From NCBI GenBank assembly GCA_025449115.1, contig JAHLKC010000099.1, positions 1 to 64,000 on the forward strand: a DNA stretch of 64,000 nt, in the 5' to 3' direction. A program made the translations under genes and the position numbers. The stretch comes from Chytridium lagenaria. Its lineage: Eukaryota > Chytridiomycota > Chytridiomycetes > Chytridiales > Chytridiaceae. The notes beneath the pieces were generated by a model. The model did not search any database. It saw only the letters and a program-made list of their open reading frames with translations, and was not told the origin of the DNA. Below, in pieces: positions 1 through 10,001 of this stretch (positions within the stretch are counted from its first letter, which is position 1; each line of letters begins with the position of its first letter).

Positions 1-675
1 CAGCACCAATGCCATTAATGAGAAGGTTGAGATGGTTTCCAAAATCTTGGAGTGTTTTAATCCGTCTATTTGCGGTGACCTCTGTTTTGATATAGAGGCA
101 CGCAGCAGGGTCATCCTGATCATCCTCATGGATGGGGATGAAGTCAGTGAACTGTTGTTTAGGGTCGTCATGAATATACCCAAAACACGTTCCTGGTGGT
201 AAAGAGGTTTGGAAAGGTCCTCAATGACCAACCTGTAGGGGGAATGGTTCCATGTCTGGTACAAGGCGACCATCGTCGCAACGTACAGCCTGCATTCCGT
301 TGGGAAACAGGTCTGCGTGTGAGTATACAGTTCTTTCTGCGTCAAAGTCAGTAAAATCCTGACGAGGAAGAACGGTGTAATTTGCGGAAGGAACGTCTGG
401 CAGCCTATCAAAGACACACCACACGGTTGTTCCGTAGTCAGGGTCGAACTGAGCCGCCTTAGCGAGAACAATTCGTATGTAGGGTGACTTACTCTTGTAA
501 GTGAACCCTGTTGCTATTACTTTCAAAGGTGTCTCGTAAGCCTTTACTTTTCTGCCCTTCAGAGTAGGTGCATAGTAGAAGTAGCGTAGTTTGTGGGAAC
601 TAGCTAGGATGTCCATACGGAAGGCTAGGATAGTAGGCATGCCAAGAATGACTGGCCGCGGACAGTGTTCCACTA
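1..675 (-). pseudogene. Retrotransposon pol start: end of retropepsin and linker, open to the left edge
   Basis: Continuation of the Gag-protease reading frame of a Ty3/gypsy-like element. The frame used here contains HCPRPVILGMPTILAFRMDI, the 'ILGMPWL'-type C-terminal end of a retroviral-type aspartic protease, followed by an acidic linker. An in-frame TGA lies near 221-223. Beyond it the same frame stays open to base 1 (it contains GYIHDDPKQQFTDFIPIHED), so the stop is either decay or a base error. Reverse transcriptase, RNase H and integrase would lie left of the window and are not seen. This frame is -1 relative to the larger Gag ORF; the break is mapped near 751-760, because sensible protease sequence (ERILGICRLNVSPG) already appears in this frame upstream of 675. 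Confidence 0.75.
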
Positions 676-3245
676 TATAGAAGGGAAGTTTCTTCTTAAC
701 TCCAGGAGTACTTCCGGGAGATACGTTGAGTCTGCATATTCCAAGAATACGCTCTCGTCCACCAATTCCATTTGAGAACTTTGGTAATGGAAAGGTGTAA
801 TGTCAAACTCCACTCCTCGTGAGTAAAGATCACGTAAGAGGGACTTAGTTACAAGGTTGCCATCGGAACCTGTGTCGATGAGTGCATCACCAATGTGGAC
901 GCCACCAAGGTTGCAACAAATCTGAGTGATACAAGGAGCATCGTTTTCAATAAGATTAGATGGTACATCATCTACGATGACGTCATCAGTTTGGCACTCC
1001 ATTTCTCGAGTCTCCTCAAAAGGTGCGGGATGATTACTAGATGTCTTTTCAACACATACATCGTAGAGTTTGGATACTGCGTGAAGAACAACAGGACCTG
1101 TATCAGACTGAGTCTGGTTGGAGCTGTCGCTGGTGCTAACATGTGTATTAACACCTGCTGAAATCATTACTGGAGTTTTACTCGCAGAGTCAGAACCAAC
1201 GGCTTGATGCAAAGCAAGCACAGGGGCCCGGTCTTTAAGGAATGTCTGCACCTGAGCAGAGAACGCATCAGGGAGGGAGGGTAGGGATAAACTCTTCGAA
1301 GTCAGAGTAATGGCAGACTGACGGAGAGCACCCGTTATGGGTATGGGTTGCGAATTACGATGCCGCCGTAAATACGGGGATGTTGCAAGAAGAGCTCGGA
1401 TGAAAGGAGCAACTTGTTTAGGGTCTTCTCGTGCACAGACCTTGTACAGCGTCAAGTGTATTGGTACAGGAAGTGCCGACGTGACCGTAACAAGGTCGTG
1501 TGTATAGAGAAGTGTGTCCAAATACACAGAGTCAGGTTTGGACGAGACAAACCAAGCAGTAGAGTAAACGTTTGGTTCGTGGGACAACACGTGTAAATGA
1601 GGTAGCATACACCTTATAGAAAGAGGGTGTTTGATACTCAAATTGGTTAAGTGTGGTAAGGCGGAAGCTCTTACACTAGGTTGCGTTATAATAATAACGT
1701 CGAGAGGATATGCTAGTAAAGCAATAAGGAAACGATCAAGCTCATCATCATCCGTAGGCATATAAATATACGGATGTGAGAGTTCTGGAGATGTATTCTG
1801 GACAACAGATGCAACATCAATCAATGGGACAGAAGTAGGAAAACAAAAATGTTTATTGTTATGATTCCAAACTACTGATGGTACTGATGTAAGACTTTCA
1901 AGAAAAAAGGAGCTCACGGCGTAAATGAAGTGAAACGGAACTTCATAAGTTGCCATAGCCATGGGCCGAGGTACAGATTCGGGCATCAAGGCTTGAGTTG
2001 AGCTATCAAAAGCATCAGTATGTGAAGAGGTATGCGGGATCTTACCAGAAGAAATCAAACGAGACAAAACTTCATCAGGGTCTTCAAGATCGGCAAAGGG
2101 TCGTCCACTAAAGGGGTCAAAAGAGAACATTTGATAGTAGTGGGCGGGGTAACGACGCGCAGCTGGAGGGGCTGCGGTGGTCCCGGTTGAAGTGGTGCCG
2201 GTACTGAGTCGGGTAGACTGAGTACCAGCAGTATTCATAGTAGGCGCATTAGAGGCGTCAGAAGTAAAAGGACCATTACGATGGTCATTCTGAGCAGAGC
2301 TCTGACGACTGCGATTATAGTCAGAGTTGTTGTAACTGCCCTGACGAGAGCGGTTGTTAAAGTCATTATTGCGAGGAGGATATCCTTGGCGATAGGGTTG
2401 GCGCTGATAAGGCTCACGAGCACCATTGCGTATCATTTCGATATCCGCACGAAGACTGATGATGTCAACGTCGGATAATTCAGAATCTCCGTCAGAAGTA
2501 AGGACAGAGTTCAACGTGTGAATGTACGTGTTGAGCGTACGATTCACAAGTTCATCACTCATGTTGACAAAAGGCAACGGGAGCTCAGTGTTCTCAGCGA
2601 TATGAACTAAGAGGTTATCGCGAGTGTTGGGAGCTTTCTTAAGCTCACGACGGAGGCGAACAACTTCGCGTTGGCTATCAGCAACAACCTGCGTCAAGTT
2701 TTCGAATTTCTCATTGAAAGCGTGCATAATAGCAGCAGTCTCAGAGGAGTCAGACTTAGCAATCACCCTAGGGTGATGAAGCTGCATGTGGTCAACGATA
2801 TCGTCGACAGTTATAGTGAGATCATCCCACTTCTTTCCAGAGTAAGACTCCTTCTTGACGAGCGACTTCCATCGGTCGTCTTGACATCCTGAAATAAGGA
2901 TGGTTTTAAGCCTGTCGTCGCTGAGACGATTAGCAAAAGGTAAAGACGTGTTAAGATACGTCAGTTTATTGAGAGCTTCAAGAGGACCCATGCGGGAGGT
3001 GTCCCATTGAAACTGCTCAACTTTTGTAACAAGATCCGACTCGTCCGTATTAGGAGCAAAGTTACGGCGAAGGACCTTCTGAAGTTGACTCAACGTCGTT
3101 GAGGCTCTAGGAACCAGATGAGCCACAGTATCAACTGGGGGTCGTAAGTTTATGACAGGGTTCCAGGTCACGCGGAAAGCGTGCTCCAGATCGTCGAAGG
3201 GACGAGCTAGATCCGGTTTAGTCGGATCAGTAACGTACTGTGAGA
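673..3245 (-). CDS. Retrotransposon Gag with retropepsin domain
   Basis: An 832-codon open frame. The N-terminal part looks like a gypsy Gag: a helical capsid-like region (LNKLTYLNTSLPFANRLSDD, then DDIVDHMQLHHPRV), a coiled segment, and an Arg/Asn/Ser-rich stretch about residues 250-300 (RQPYRQGYPPRNNDFNNRSR) that could bind nucleic acid. No CCHC zinc knuckle was seen. Near the C terminus, about residue 770, is IGDALIDTGSDGNLVT, the catalytic DTGS motif of an aspartic protease. The printed ATG is not the natural start: coding sequence continues upstream past 3171 (YVTDPTKPDLARPFDDLEHA) and joins the upstream frame through a -1 shift near 3240. A second -1 shift near 751-760 splits the protease. 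Order and motifs fit a Ty3/gypsy element transcribed leftward. Confidence 0.8.
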
Positions 3246-4270
3246 GATACTCTCAATCTTCGCGATGAAGCGATAGATGGACGCAGGCTGCGGTGAGTCA
3301 AGAACCACCGTAGCCATATCGTCCTTTGCACTCTTGGCATTCATGCCATCTTTGATCTTACCAGATCCAGCCAAAGAGGCAGTGGACGAGGACCTGGAGA
3401 AAGAAGTGGAACCACCGGCACCAGACATAGTGGGAACGGGAGGTATAGGTGAAGGTGGGCTAGTAAAAGACCGACCGTCGTTATCAGTATGTGAAAAACG
3501 AACTGCACGAGATGAAATCTCAGCGGTTGTAACTGGGATAACGCGTGAAGCGTCAACTAATTCACTGGAAGCAGCAGGAGTTGGACCTGGCTGGATCCAA
3601 GAAAGGTTGGAATGAACAGAGCGAGAAGGAAAGCTCGGGTCCAATGTGTATGATCGACGGCGACGGGTGAGGGAAACTTCAGACTCGATATCGTCAAAAG
3701 CCTCGTCAGCGTTGTCGGTAACGTAATCGTCGTCGTCAGAAGGTATAATCTGATGAATAAGACGAGACGGATTAATAGTTGGACGAGAAGGTCCAACAGG
3801 AAGTAAGCTCACACTCGTAAGCGGCGAAAAAGCCGGTAAGAGGGAGAAAAGAGTTGCTGTTGTGAAACAAGAGCAGCAGTAGATGTTTGGACAGATGAAA
3901 CTGCCGGAGTTCCAGGCGTGGAAACGCGTGGAGGTTGTGCTGGAGCAGAAAAAGCTCGAGCGGCACCTGGAGCTGGGATCGTCGTAAAACGAGGATCCAA
4001 GGTAAGCTCGAGATGAAATGGTGGTTCCAAGTGACGAGGAGCTGTGGAAACAGGTCCAGGTCCAAGGAATTGAAAGAGATCTGCCCGTGTGAACAGGCAA
4101 TCGCGGTGAGAGGCGAGGTATCGAGGGAAGCTCTCTCACGGCGAGATCTCGAGTAGACGACGGCGTCGAAGGTAAGGTCCGTGAGGTGGAAGAGACGAGG
4201 ATGGAAAAGGACACTCCCGTTGGCCGTTATCTCGTCGACGAGCTGCAACGTAGTAATAAAAGACAAGAAG
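3207..4270 (-). pseudogene. N-terminal part of retrotransposon Gag, fragmented by frameshifts
   Basis: Coding-like sequence is spread over three minus-strand frames. From right to left: LVDEITANGSVLFHPRLFHL (from about 4250), then FPRYLASHRDCLFTRADLF and a Pro/Ala/Ser-rich stretch (FTTIPAPGAARAFSAPAQPP), then a third frame with an acidic segment (IIPSDDDDYVTDNADEAFDD), an Arg cluster and MSGAGGSTSFSRSSSTASLA, ending in YRFIAKIESIS. The last frame joins the main Gag ORF by a -1 shift near 3240. Breaks are inferred near 4135, 3840 and 3240. The composition is disordered and Ser/Pro-rich. It has no recognised domain and is assigned to Gag only because it is contiguous with it. Whether translation starts here or at MSGAGG (about 3429) is not decided. 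Confidence 0.5.
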
Positions 4271-4298
4271 ACAAAGGTGTACTCACAAAGTTAGTGGT
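4252..4298 (-). other. Candidate intron inside the retrotransposon transcript
   Basis: On the minus strand a consensus donor GTGAGT (about 4298) is followed by a pyrimidine-rich tract and the acceptor TTGCAG (about 4253), making an intron of about 46 nt, the same size as introns in nearby cellular genes. Downstream of the acceptor a coding-like frame opens (LVDEITANGSVLF). It lies between the upstream disordered ORF and Gag, so splicing could link them. This rests on splice consensus and frame quality only. Confidence 0.35.
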
Positions 4299-4430
4299 GA
4301 CGAAGAGGAACCACCAAGTATCGTGGACGGCAGGTCGTCCTCTATGGATGTTCGTTGTCAAGGTCGCCTTGAAGAAGAAGGCGTCGGATGGGTTTTCTGT
4401 TGTAAAAAGAGGGTACTCAATTGAAAATCC

Positions 4431-6584
4431 TTAGCGGGATTTAGTGTCAAGGACGAGGTCCCGAAGAGTGGGATAAGGTGAGTGAGGTGGAGTTGATGAG
4501 GGGCTAACGTCATCATTAACAGGGGCGGCATCCTCAGCAGCGTCGGAGACAGAGGCAACGGATTCATTGTCATCAGGTGGCGTAGCAGAGGTCGGAGCCA
4601 CTGGGACAAGAGCATCATGAGTGACACCAGTCGCAGGAGGGTTGGTAAGTGCTTCAGTTGAGGTCTGATTAACCTGAACTGAATCCCTTACGTTAGCTGC
4701 AGAGGCATTGGTCTCCTTGGTCAAGGAGAGAGGCCTACGGGACGAGGATGAGGGTCCGGAACGACGCTGGCGGTACTGGAGAAGAGTAAGTCTTCGGGTA
4801 ATCCCGTCAACATCCACCTTCTTGTGCCTAGTATCATCTAACCCGTGAGCTCTAGGACGAGAAGACTGGACAGAGGAGACAGGAAGGGGTACCTGGCGAG
4901 GATCAGGATGGTCTTCGTCATCACTGACGGATCCAACGGATGCGGTGGTGGTGTCGGTGCGAGACTCACCATCGACATCAATGACAGACCCCTCATCTCG
5001 ACGTATGAGGGGATGGTTGGGAGGGAGGCGAACCTGAACGCTGGAGCGGCGAGGAAGGGTTTGAGCCACTGCTGGTATCAACGCTGGAGGCGGTGGAGGA
5101 GGAGGAGGGGATCGTTGCAAGGTAAATTGCCTCTTACGAGCCTCTTTCACTTTAAGCTGACTTTCTAGAAGAACGCTGTTCCAATCGTGACGGATGGAGA
5201 CGAGAGCGGCATCAGAGTAGGCATCCTCGTCCTCAAGCAGTCGGATGGTGGGTTGGCGAGTACCAAGGAGCGATTGAAGCTCAGAGGTACAGTCGACAAG
5301 CAGCTCCCTAATCCCACTAATGGTTTTGTAGAGGTGTTTACGACGATCGTCGACAAGGGCAGTGAAGGAAACAAGCTTCTCATTACGGTAAGTTGAGTTG
5401 CTTTTGAGTTTACTCTCACTGATGGTGACCTCAATACCCAGGCTTTTCAAACGCTCGACGAGAGAGAGAACGGCATCAACGTTATATCGATTGCTGCCGG
5501 GTTCTTTCTCGCGGGGGTTGGCACTGGAGGATCCGTGGCGAGAGGACGAGGAGTCGTCAGGGTACGGAGATGGTGGGGCATCGCGAGAGGCAGCAGGTGC
5601 CTTTGGACGGACAGTGACCAAGGTGCGGGGGCTGAGACAACCTTCGCGACGTTGGTGGATGGCATGATCGCGAGCAGCACCAGTGAGCTCCTCGTAGGAA
5701 AAGGGATCATTCGCTTTAGGGCGGAGGAAGACCTCGTCATACTCATGCTCGAGGAGGGGTCCCTTTCCTTTGCTTTTTGGATGCTCAGAGGTGGCAGGTT
5801 CGAGGCCTGCCTTGAGCTTGTTGAGGCGAGGAGCTAGTTTACCCCCTGGTGAGGGATGAACGACTTCATCCTCATCCATTGGAGAAGAGTCTCGGCTGGG
5901 GTGACGACCACTGGAGGTGCCGGCTGCATCAGAGCGACGAGGGTCGGGAAAAGAGGCGGCAGGAGTCTTCTTGGAGACAGGATCGTCCCTGGATGGTGAT
6001 GGGCGAGAGGTCGACACCATTGAGCCAGAAAGAAGTTTCTGGTGCTGACCGACCGTAGCCCGAGGGTCAAGTATGGTGAGGTTATGCTTGCGGCATTCCT
6101 CATCATTGAGGTAAGGTTCAGAAAGTTGTCCCTTCCCTTTAGGCCTCTGATTCCTAATGAACCGGCTAAGGTTCTCCTGGCAGAGCGGGACCCCAAAGAT
6201 AGCACAGGTGGCCCGGAATTCCGAGATGATGCCATTGGATCGCTCGGTGATGGAGGGAAGGTCTCTCCCAGCCTTGATCTGGAAGAGACGGGCATTCTCT
6301 GGGATACCAGACCCGGTGAGTTTGGGTCTTGTCTTATTGACTTTCCCCCCATCTTTGCGAGGGTAATCTTTGCTAACCCTCCCTTTATCATTGCCTCGAT
6401 CCCGCCAGTTCTTGTCGTTGTGGGAAGGGGACACTGGGGGGAAGGAATGGGTAAGGAAGTGGTCGGGAAGCCTTAATGCACTTACTCTGTGTAGTTGTAG
6501 ACTGTTGTCAATAAAGGTTTCTGTCAAAGTCTTTATTATTATGTTTGTGTCGATCTTGGTATCCACTATAATAGTGGGTACCAA
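4431..6584 (-). CDS. Long disordered ORF upstream of Gag in the retrotransposon
   Basis: About 717 codons without a stop. The open frame begins at a TTG, so the true start is unknown; an in-frame Met (MVSTSRPS) occurs near residue 190. The N-terminal part is basic (RGNDKGRVSKDYPRKDGGKV). The middle is Ser/Pro/charged. Residues about 375-490 look helical and conserved (AVLSLVERLKSLGIEVTISE, then LVDCTSELQSLLGTRQPTIR), followed by a run of eight prolines and an acidic, disordered tail. No zinc knuckle, protease or polymerase motif was seen. It lies between the candidate primer-binding site and Gag, on the same strand, so it belongs to the element; it could be an extra ORF or a long N-terminal Gag extension joined by splicing (see the intron near 4250-4300). 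Function unknown. Confidence 0.6.
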   Translation of the reverse strand: MVPTIIVDTKIDTNIIIKTLTETFIDNSLQLHRVSALRLPDHFLTHSFPPVSPSHNDKNWRDRGNDKGRVSKDYPRKDGGKVNKTRPKLTGSGIPENARLFQIKAGRDLPSITERSNGIISEFRATCAIFGVPLCQENLSRFIRNQRPKGKGQLSEPYLNDEECRKHNLTILDPRATVGQHQKLLSGSMVSTSRPSPSRDDPVSKKTPAASFPDPRRSDAAGTSSGRHPSRDSSPMDEDEVVHPSPGGKLAPRLNKLKAGLEPATSEHPKSKGKGPLLEHEYDEVFLRPKANDPFSYEELTGAARDHAIHQRREGCLSPRTLVTVRPKAPAASRDAPPSPYPDDSSSSRHGSSSANPREKEPGSNRYNVDAVLSLVERLKSLGIEVTISESKLKSNSTYRNEKLVSFTALVDDRRKHLYKTISGIRELLVDCTSELQSLLGTRQPTIRLLEDEDAYSDAALVSIRHDWNSVLLESQLKVKEARKRQFTLQRSPPPPPPPPALIPAVAQTLPRRSSVQVRLPPNHPLIRRDEGSVIDVDGESRTDTTTASVGSVSDDEDHPDPRQVPLPVSSVQSSRPRAHGLDDTRHKKVDVDGITRRLTLLQYRQRRSGPSSSSRRPLSLTKETNASAANVRDSVQVNQTSTEALTNPPATGVTHDALVPVAPTSATPPDDNESVASVSDAAEDAAPVNDDVSPSSTPPHSPYPTLRDLVLDTKSR

Positions 6585-7373
6585 ATCTTTTTATTTTCGA
6601 AATATTTTCTAAGTCCCCCACATAAAAAGGGGAGACAGAGATTTTGTCGTCAAAACAAAAGTTAAAAGCGAAAACTCTTTTGAACTTTAAATAGGTCGCG
6701 TAGACCTTTCTAAATCGTTTTCAAGCACCGCAATAGGGTGCGTTTTGGTTGACTTCTCACACCACCATCACTGGCTTCGGATTTCTGGCCTAGCTATGGT
6801 GGTGGGACAAGTATTTTTGTGAGAAATGTAGTGCACCGCAAAGGTACGCTACATAGTATCATTGACTTTAATAAGTCAAATATGAAAAATACGAGCTAAG
6901 AGCTCGAAATTTGACGAGGGTGTGTAGAACACGCTCGGATTTAGCTTTAGAAGCAAGGTGAGGCCTAGAAGTCGAGGGATCGAGTTCTAATAGCCAATGT
7001 TTCTCAGTAGATAAGGTAAGAGTCCAGGGACTCGATCTAGAGAGGTAGGTATCACTATAAGCATGACCCACGCGGCGTGAGAACGCGGCATAGTGGTGAT
7101 GCAGTGATGGTGTGGTCTCTGGTGCCATTCCATCATCCCAGACTGCCCCAAAATAGGAACAATGGCCAGAACAATGGTAGGTGACACGAGATGATTCCAG
7201 GCATGCATGGAGAGAGGTAGGAGATCCAGGCACATCCAGAACACATCCAGAGGTCCAGTTTCGGCGGGGGAACGCGTCCAGGTTGGTCCAGAGCGGAGGT
7301 GATGTCGGGTTTGCAAAAGAAATAACGAAAAAGAAGCAAAAACCGACGAGAACTCACCAAAACACCCATTTTA

Positions 7374-7386
7374 GGTTGGGCCCCCA
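7374..7386 (-). promoter_or_regulatory. Candidate tRNA primer-binding site
   Basis: Minus-strand TGGGGGCCCAACC starts one base after an LTR-like ...ATCACA end. LTR retrotransposon primer-binding sites begin with TGG because they pair with the CCA 3' end of a tRNA, and they sit just inside the 5' LTR, as here. The matching tRNA would end GGTTGGGCCCCCA. I did not assign the tRNA. Confidence 0.45.
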
Positions 7387-7387
7387 C

Positions 7388-7863
7388 TGTGATCTTCTCT
7401 TGACCCATCCCTCCCTACCTAGCTTCGACTAGGGGGTAGGGGAGAAGAGTAAAGGAGTTGCTCCAGCAGAGCAAGTCCACAGAGCACCTAGGGACAGGAT
7501 GTACTCCTGAACCTAAGTGATGTTGTTGTTGTTTGGCGATGGTGTGGGTGAGTGATCGCGAGGTTCTGCTTATTAAAGGGAGAAGGGAACGTGTTTAGTA
7601 TCTTCATTATTGACTTACCTTGCTGTAAACCAATATCAGCACCAGATCGTCTCCTGGCGATCGGGGATGGCTAAAGTCTCCATGCCATCCTACTATGGCA
7701 CCTTTTGGAACTGGGCTCTCGTTTGCCTCTCAGAGCTAGAACAGGGTAACCTCACTCATTGCCTGCCGTAGCGCCTGATCATCGGTCGGAGAGCACCAGA
7801 GGTGGAATATAGCTGACCAAGCCTGACTAAAGGACACTGTGAATGAGGAGGGATTCCATCACA
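7388..7863 (-). mobile_element. Candidate 5' LTR of the gypsy-like element
   Basis: On the plus strand the segment begins TGTGAT and ends ATCACA, a perfect 6-bp inverted pair with the TG...CA ends typical of LTRs, and it directly abuts the candidate primer-binding site. Its length would be 476 bp. The second LTR lies outside the window, so the boundary cannot be confirmed by comparison. The outer end is the less certain one. A TATA-like TTTAATAAGC occurs on the minus strand near 7570-7580. Confidence 0.4.
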
Positions 7864-8215
7864 GCCTTCTGTCTCAAACGGCCGGATTGCAGCTTCACCA
7901 GGTGGTAAGGGGCAGAGGGGTCGACTGTCATCCAACTAAGAGTGAAGGGGAGATCACGCCGCGAGGCCACGCGCGTGTGATAGAGGATAGGGGATCAACT
8001 CAATATCAGCTACTTAATTCAACAAGGTACAAATTAAATCAAGAAATCTCTCCTATTAAAGTAATACACAAAATACAAATAAATAATAGACACAACATAT
8101 GCACAGACACATAAACGGCACATATGCGCGCCACCTCCTTCAATAAAAACCCTATAAACATGGGGAAAAACTATATATAAAAAACCCAAAGGGAAAAGAA
8201 GGGAGGATTCAATAT

Positions 8216-8235
8216 GACGCGTAAATATACGCGTC
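8216..8235. repeat. Short perfect inverted repeat (GACGCGTA arms, 4-nt loop)
   Basis: GACGCGTA-AATA-TACGCGTC is a perfect palindrome with 8-bp arms and a 4-base centre, followed at once by another GACGCG. It lies in otherwise AT-rich DNA. Possible roles are a transposon terminus remnant or a protein-binding site. Confidence 0.7.
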
Positions 8236-8498
8236 GACGCGGGATATAACGGAACTCAACGGACTTAGACGGAATGTCCTTATGAGCCATAGGCCATGTG
8301 AATAATGTAATTCTTCACAAAAGGGCCCTCTAAAACATTACCAGTACTTTGATAAAATAAATTCGAGAAAATATGCTATGTACACGAAACTTGTACCATT
8401 TTGTGAGGCTTTTTTTCGCGCATCACGCTCATTTCACCCTCAAGGCATTTATCCCCATACATCCAGAGATATGTGGATTTAGTCAAAACGACTACATT

Positions 8499-8570
8499 GA
8501 CTACTTTTAGTCGTGTTTACGCGACTAAAAGTAGTCATTTAGTCATTTTAGTCGACTAAAATGACTAAAT
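8499..8570. repeat. Adjacent perfect palindromes built from TAGTC units
   Basis: Two structures abut. Bases 8499-8513 and 8522-8536 are exact inverted 15-bp arms (arm GACTACTTTTAGTCG) with an 8-nt loop. Bases 8537-8570 form a perfect uninterrupted 34-bp palindrome centred on GTC|GAC at 8553/8554. A further partial copy of the unit lies upstream at about 8476-8495. The block lies about 380 bp upstream of a decayed transposase and may be a terminal repeat remnant or a hairpin-forming satellite. Confidence 0.85.
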
Positions 8571-8950
8571 TAATTTTCATTTACTTTTCTTAAAATTAAA
8601 GTTGCAGTAATGTTCTTAACGGATTTGAACTCTTGCACCAATTATGGATACTGAAAAAGGAAGGCAAGAAGACAAATGCCCACCAGAAAGTTTATAATAA
8701 TGTATCCAAAGTCTTGAATATTTTCCCGCCAATATTAATAGAAAATCACGGAAAAAATATTTATTAATCAATAACTTAAAAAATGATAAATGATGATTTT
8801 AATGGCATGATGGCTAAGTTAAAAGACACCTAACGCCACCAGATATCTTATAAATAAACCCGCTTTAAAATAATTTATTATTACAATAACCATAATACCA
8901 TATTATTATATACATTCTGAAACACCCCGCCTGATCTGATTTTAACCGCA

Positions 8951-10001
8951 ATGGAGGAGACTGTGGAAGACACAGAAAGAGCAAAGTTTCTGTTAGACGC
9001 ATCAAGAATAATTAAGTCGGTTTAAACTTTTTGGTTTTTCTTTATTTTATATTACGATATATATAACATATTAAATTATTATTTCATTACTTTTTAGAGG
9101 TCGCACTGAAACGTGCTACAAGGGGTAGATTTGGTCACACCGTGTGGCATCGGAGTTCAGTGCCCACTTTGGTTGTGACCATGAGACTGGTCTAGAACTT
9201 TGGGAGATGGTGCGTCCACAAGCGGTTCAATCTCGCTTGTTGCGTATCCATTTCTTTTGGACGCTTTACTTTTTGAAAACCTATCCGACCAATGACGTGG
9301 CAGCCAGCAGATTCAATGTTTCTGCCACCTCCTGGCGCACAAAGGTCAATTCAATGCTGACCATCATGAGTAATATCAATACGGTAAACCATTTTATTTT
9401 ATTTTTTTTATTCTTTCACATTATATTCATCGTCTCACCAATTCCAAATTAAGATCTTTTGGGAAGACAGGTGGGACGACTGGGATTACCGCCATCCTTC
9501 AGCGTATGTGGACGGTGTTGACTTTTTAGTTCAAGAGGACCGACCATTGAACAAAGGACTGTATAGTCACAAGTTCAAACATGCTGGTTACCGTTACCAA
9601 GTTGCCACTGCACTGGGCTCTTCAAAAATCGTTCATATTTCTGGAGGGGTGGAATGTGGAAGTTGGCCAGACCTAAAGATGGTTAGAGAAGCCTTGTCCC
9701 CCTCTTGGATCCCGACGAGACTATTGCCGCAGATAGAGGCTACCGAGGTGAACCAAAAATCATGACAAAATTAAACGGTAACACGGCAGAAATTAAAAAA
9801 CATAATTACAACCTGAAACAAATGGTGCTCGCCATGAAACTATTAACAAAAAGATCAAGATTTCAGGGCGTTGTCATCCCTTTTTCGAGGTGACAAAAAA
9901 AACACGCCGTAATTTTTCAAGTTGTTGCAAATATTGTTAATTTATCCATGCAACGAGAACCTTTGTTATTCAATTTTACCGAAATTGCAATTTTAAAATA
10001 A
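8951..10001 (+). pseudogene. DDE superfamily (DDE_Tnp4-type) transposase, decayed
   Basis: The first exon begins at the ATG at 8951 and ends at 9019; introns are inferred at 9020-9097 and about 9383-9450. Family hallmarks are visible in order: VDGVDFLVQEDRPLNKGLYS (first catalytic Asp region and a Ser/His/Lys loop), RYQVATALGSSKIVHISGG, GSWPDLKMVRE, AADRGYRGEP, and RHETINKK, which supplies the Glu. This matches the DDE_Tnp4/Harbinger-like endonuclease pattern. The frame breaks near 9130, at a CCCCC run near 9703, and near 9858 and 9900, so no single ORF spans it. Sensible sequence continues to a stop at 9999-10001. Terminal inverted repeats were not identified. Confidence 0.8.

Larger units (their letters stand above)
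7864..8950. other. Non-coding, AT-rich flank with palindromes
   Basis: No convincing gene. The stretch lies between the retroelement and the DDE transposase. It contains a perfect 8-bp-arm inverted repeat at 8216-8235 and a cluster of TAGTC palindromes at 8499-8570, listed separately. The remainder is AT-rich with no coding signal in either direction. Confidence 0.6.

Noticed and set aside
2235..2478. Hydrophobic open frames on both strands as membrane proteins
   Set aside because: They are shadows of the Asn/Arg-rich Gag segment; hydrophobic content comes from reading the repeat-rich sequence in other frames.
7600..7800. A tRNA or other RNA gene in the candidate LTR
   Set aside because: No cloverleaf with A and B box sequences could be drawn; the stretch is better explained as LTR.
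8499..8570. CRISPR-like array
   Set aside because: The repeats are palindromic and adjacent with no spacers, and the window is eukaryotic.
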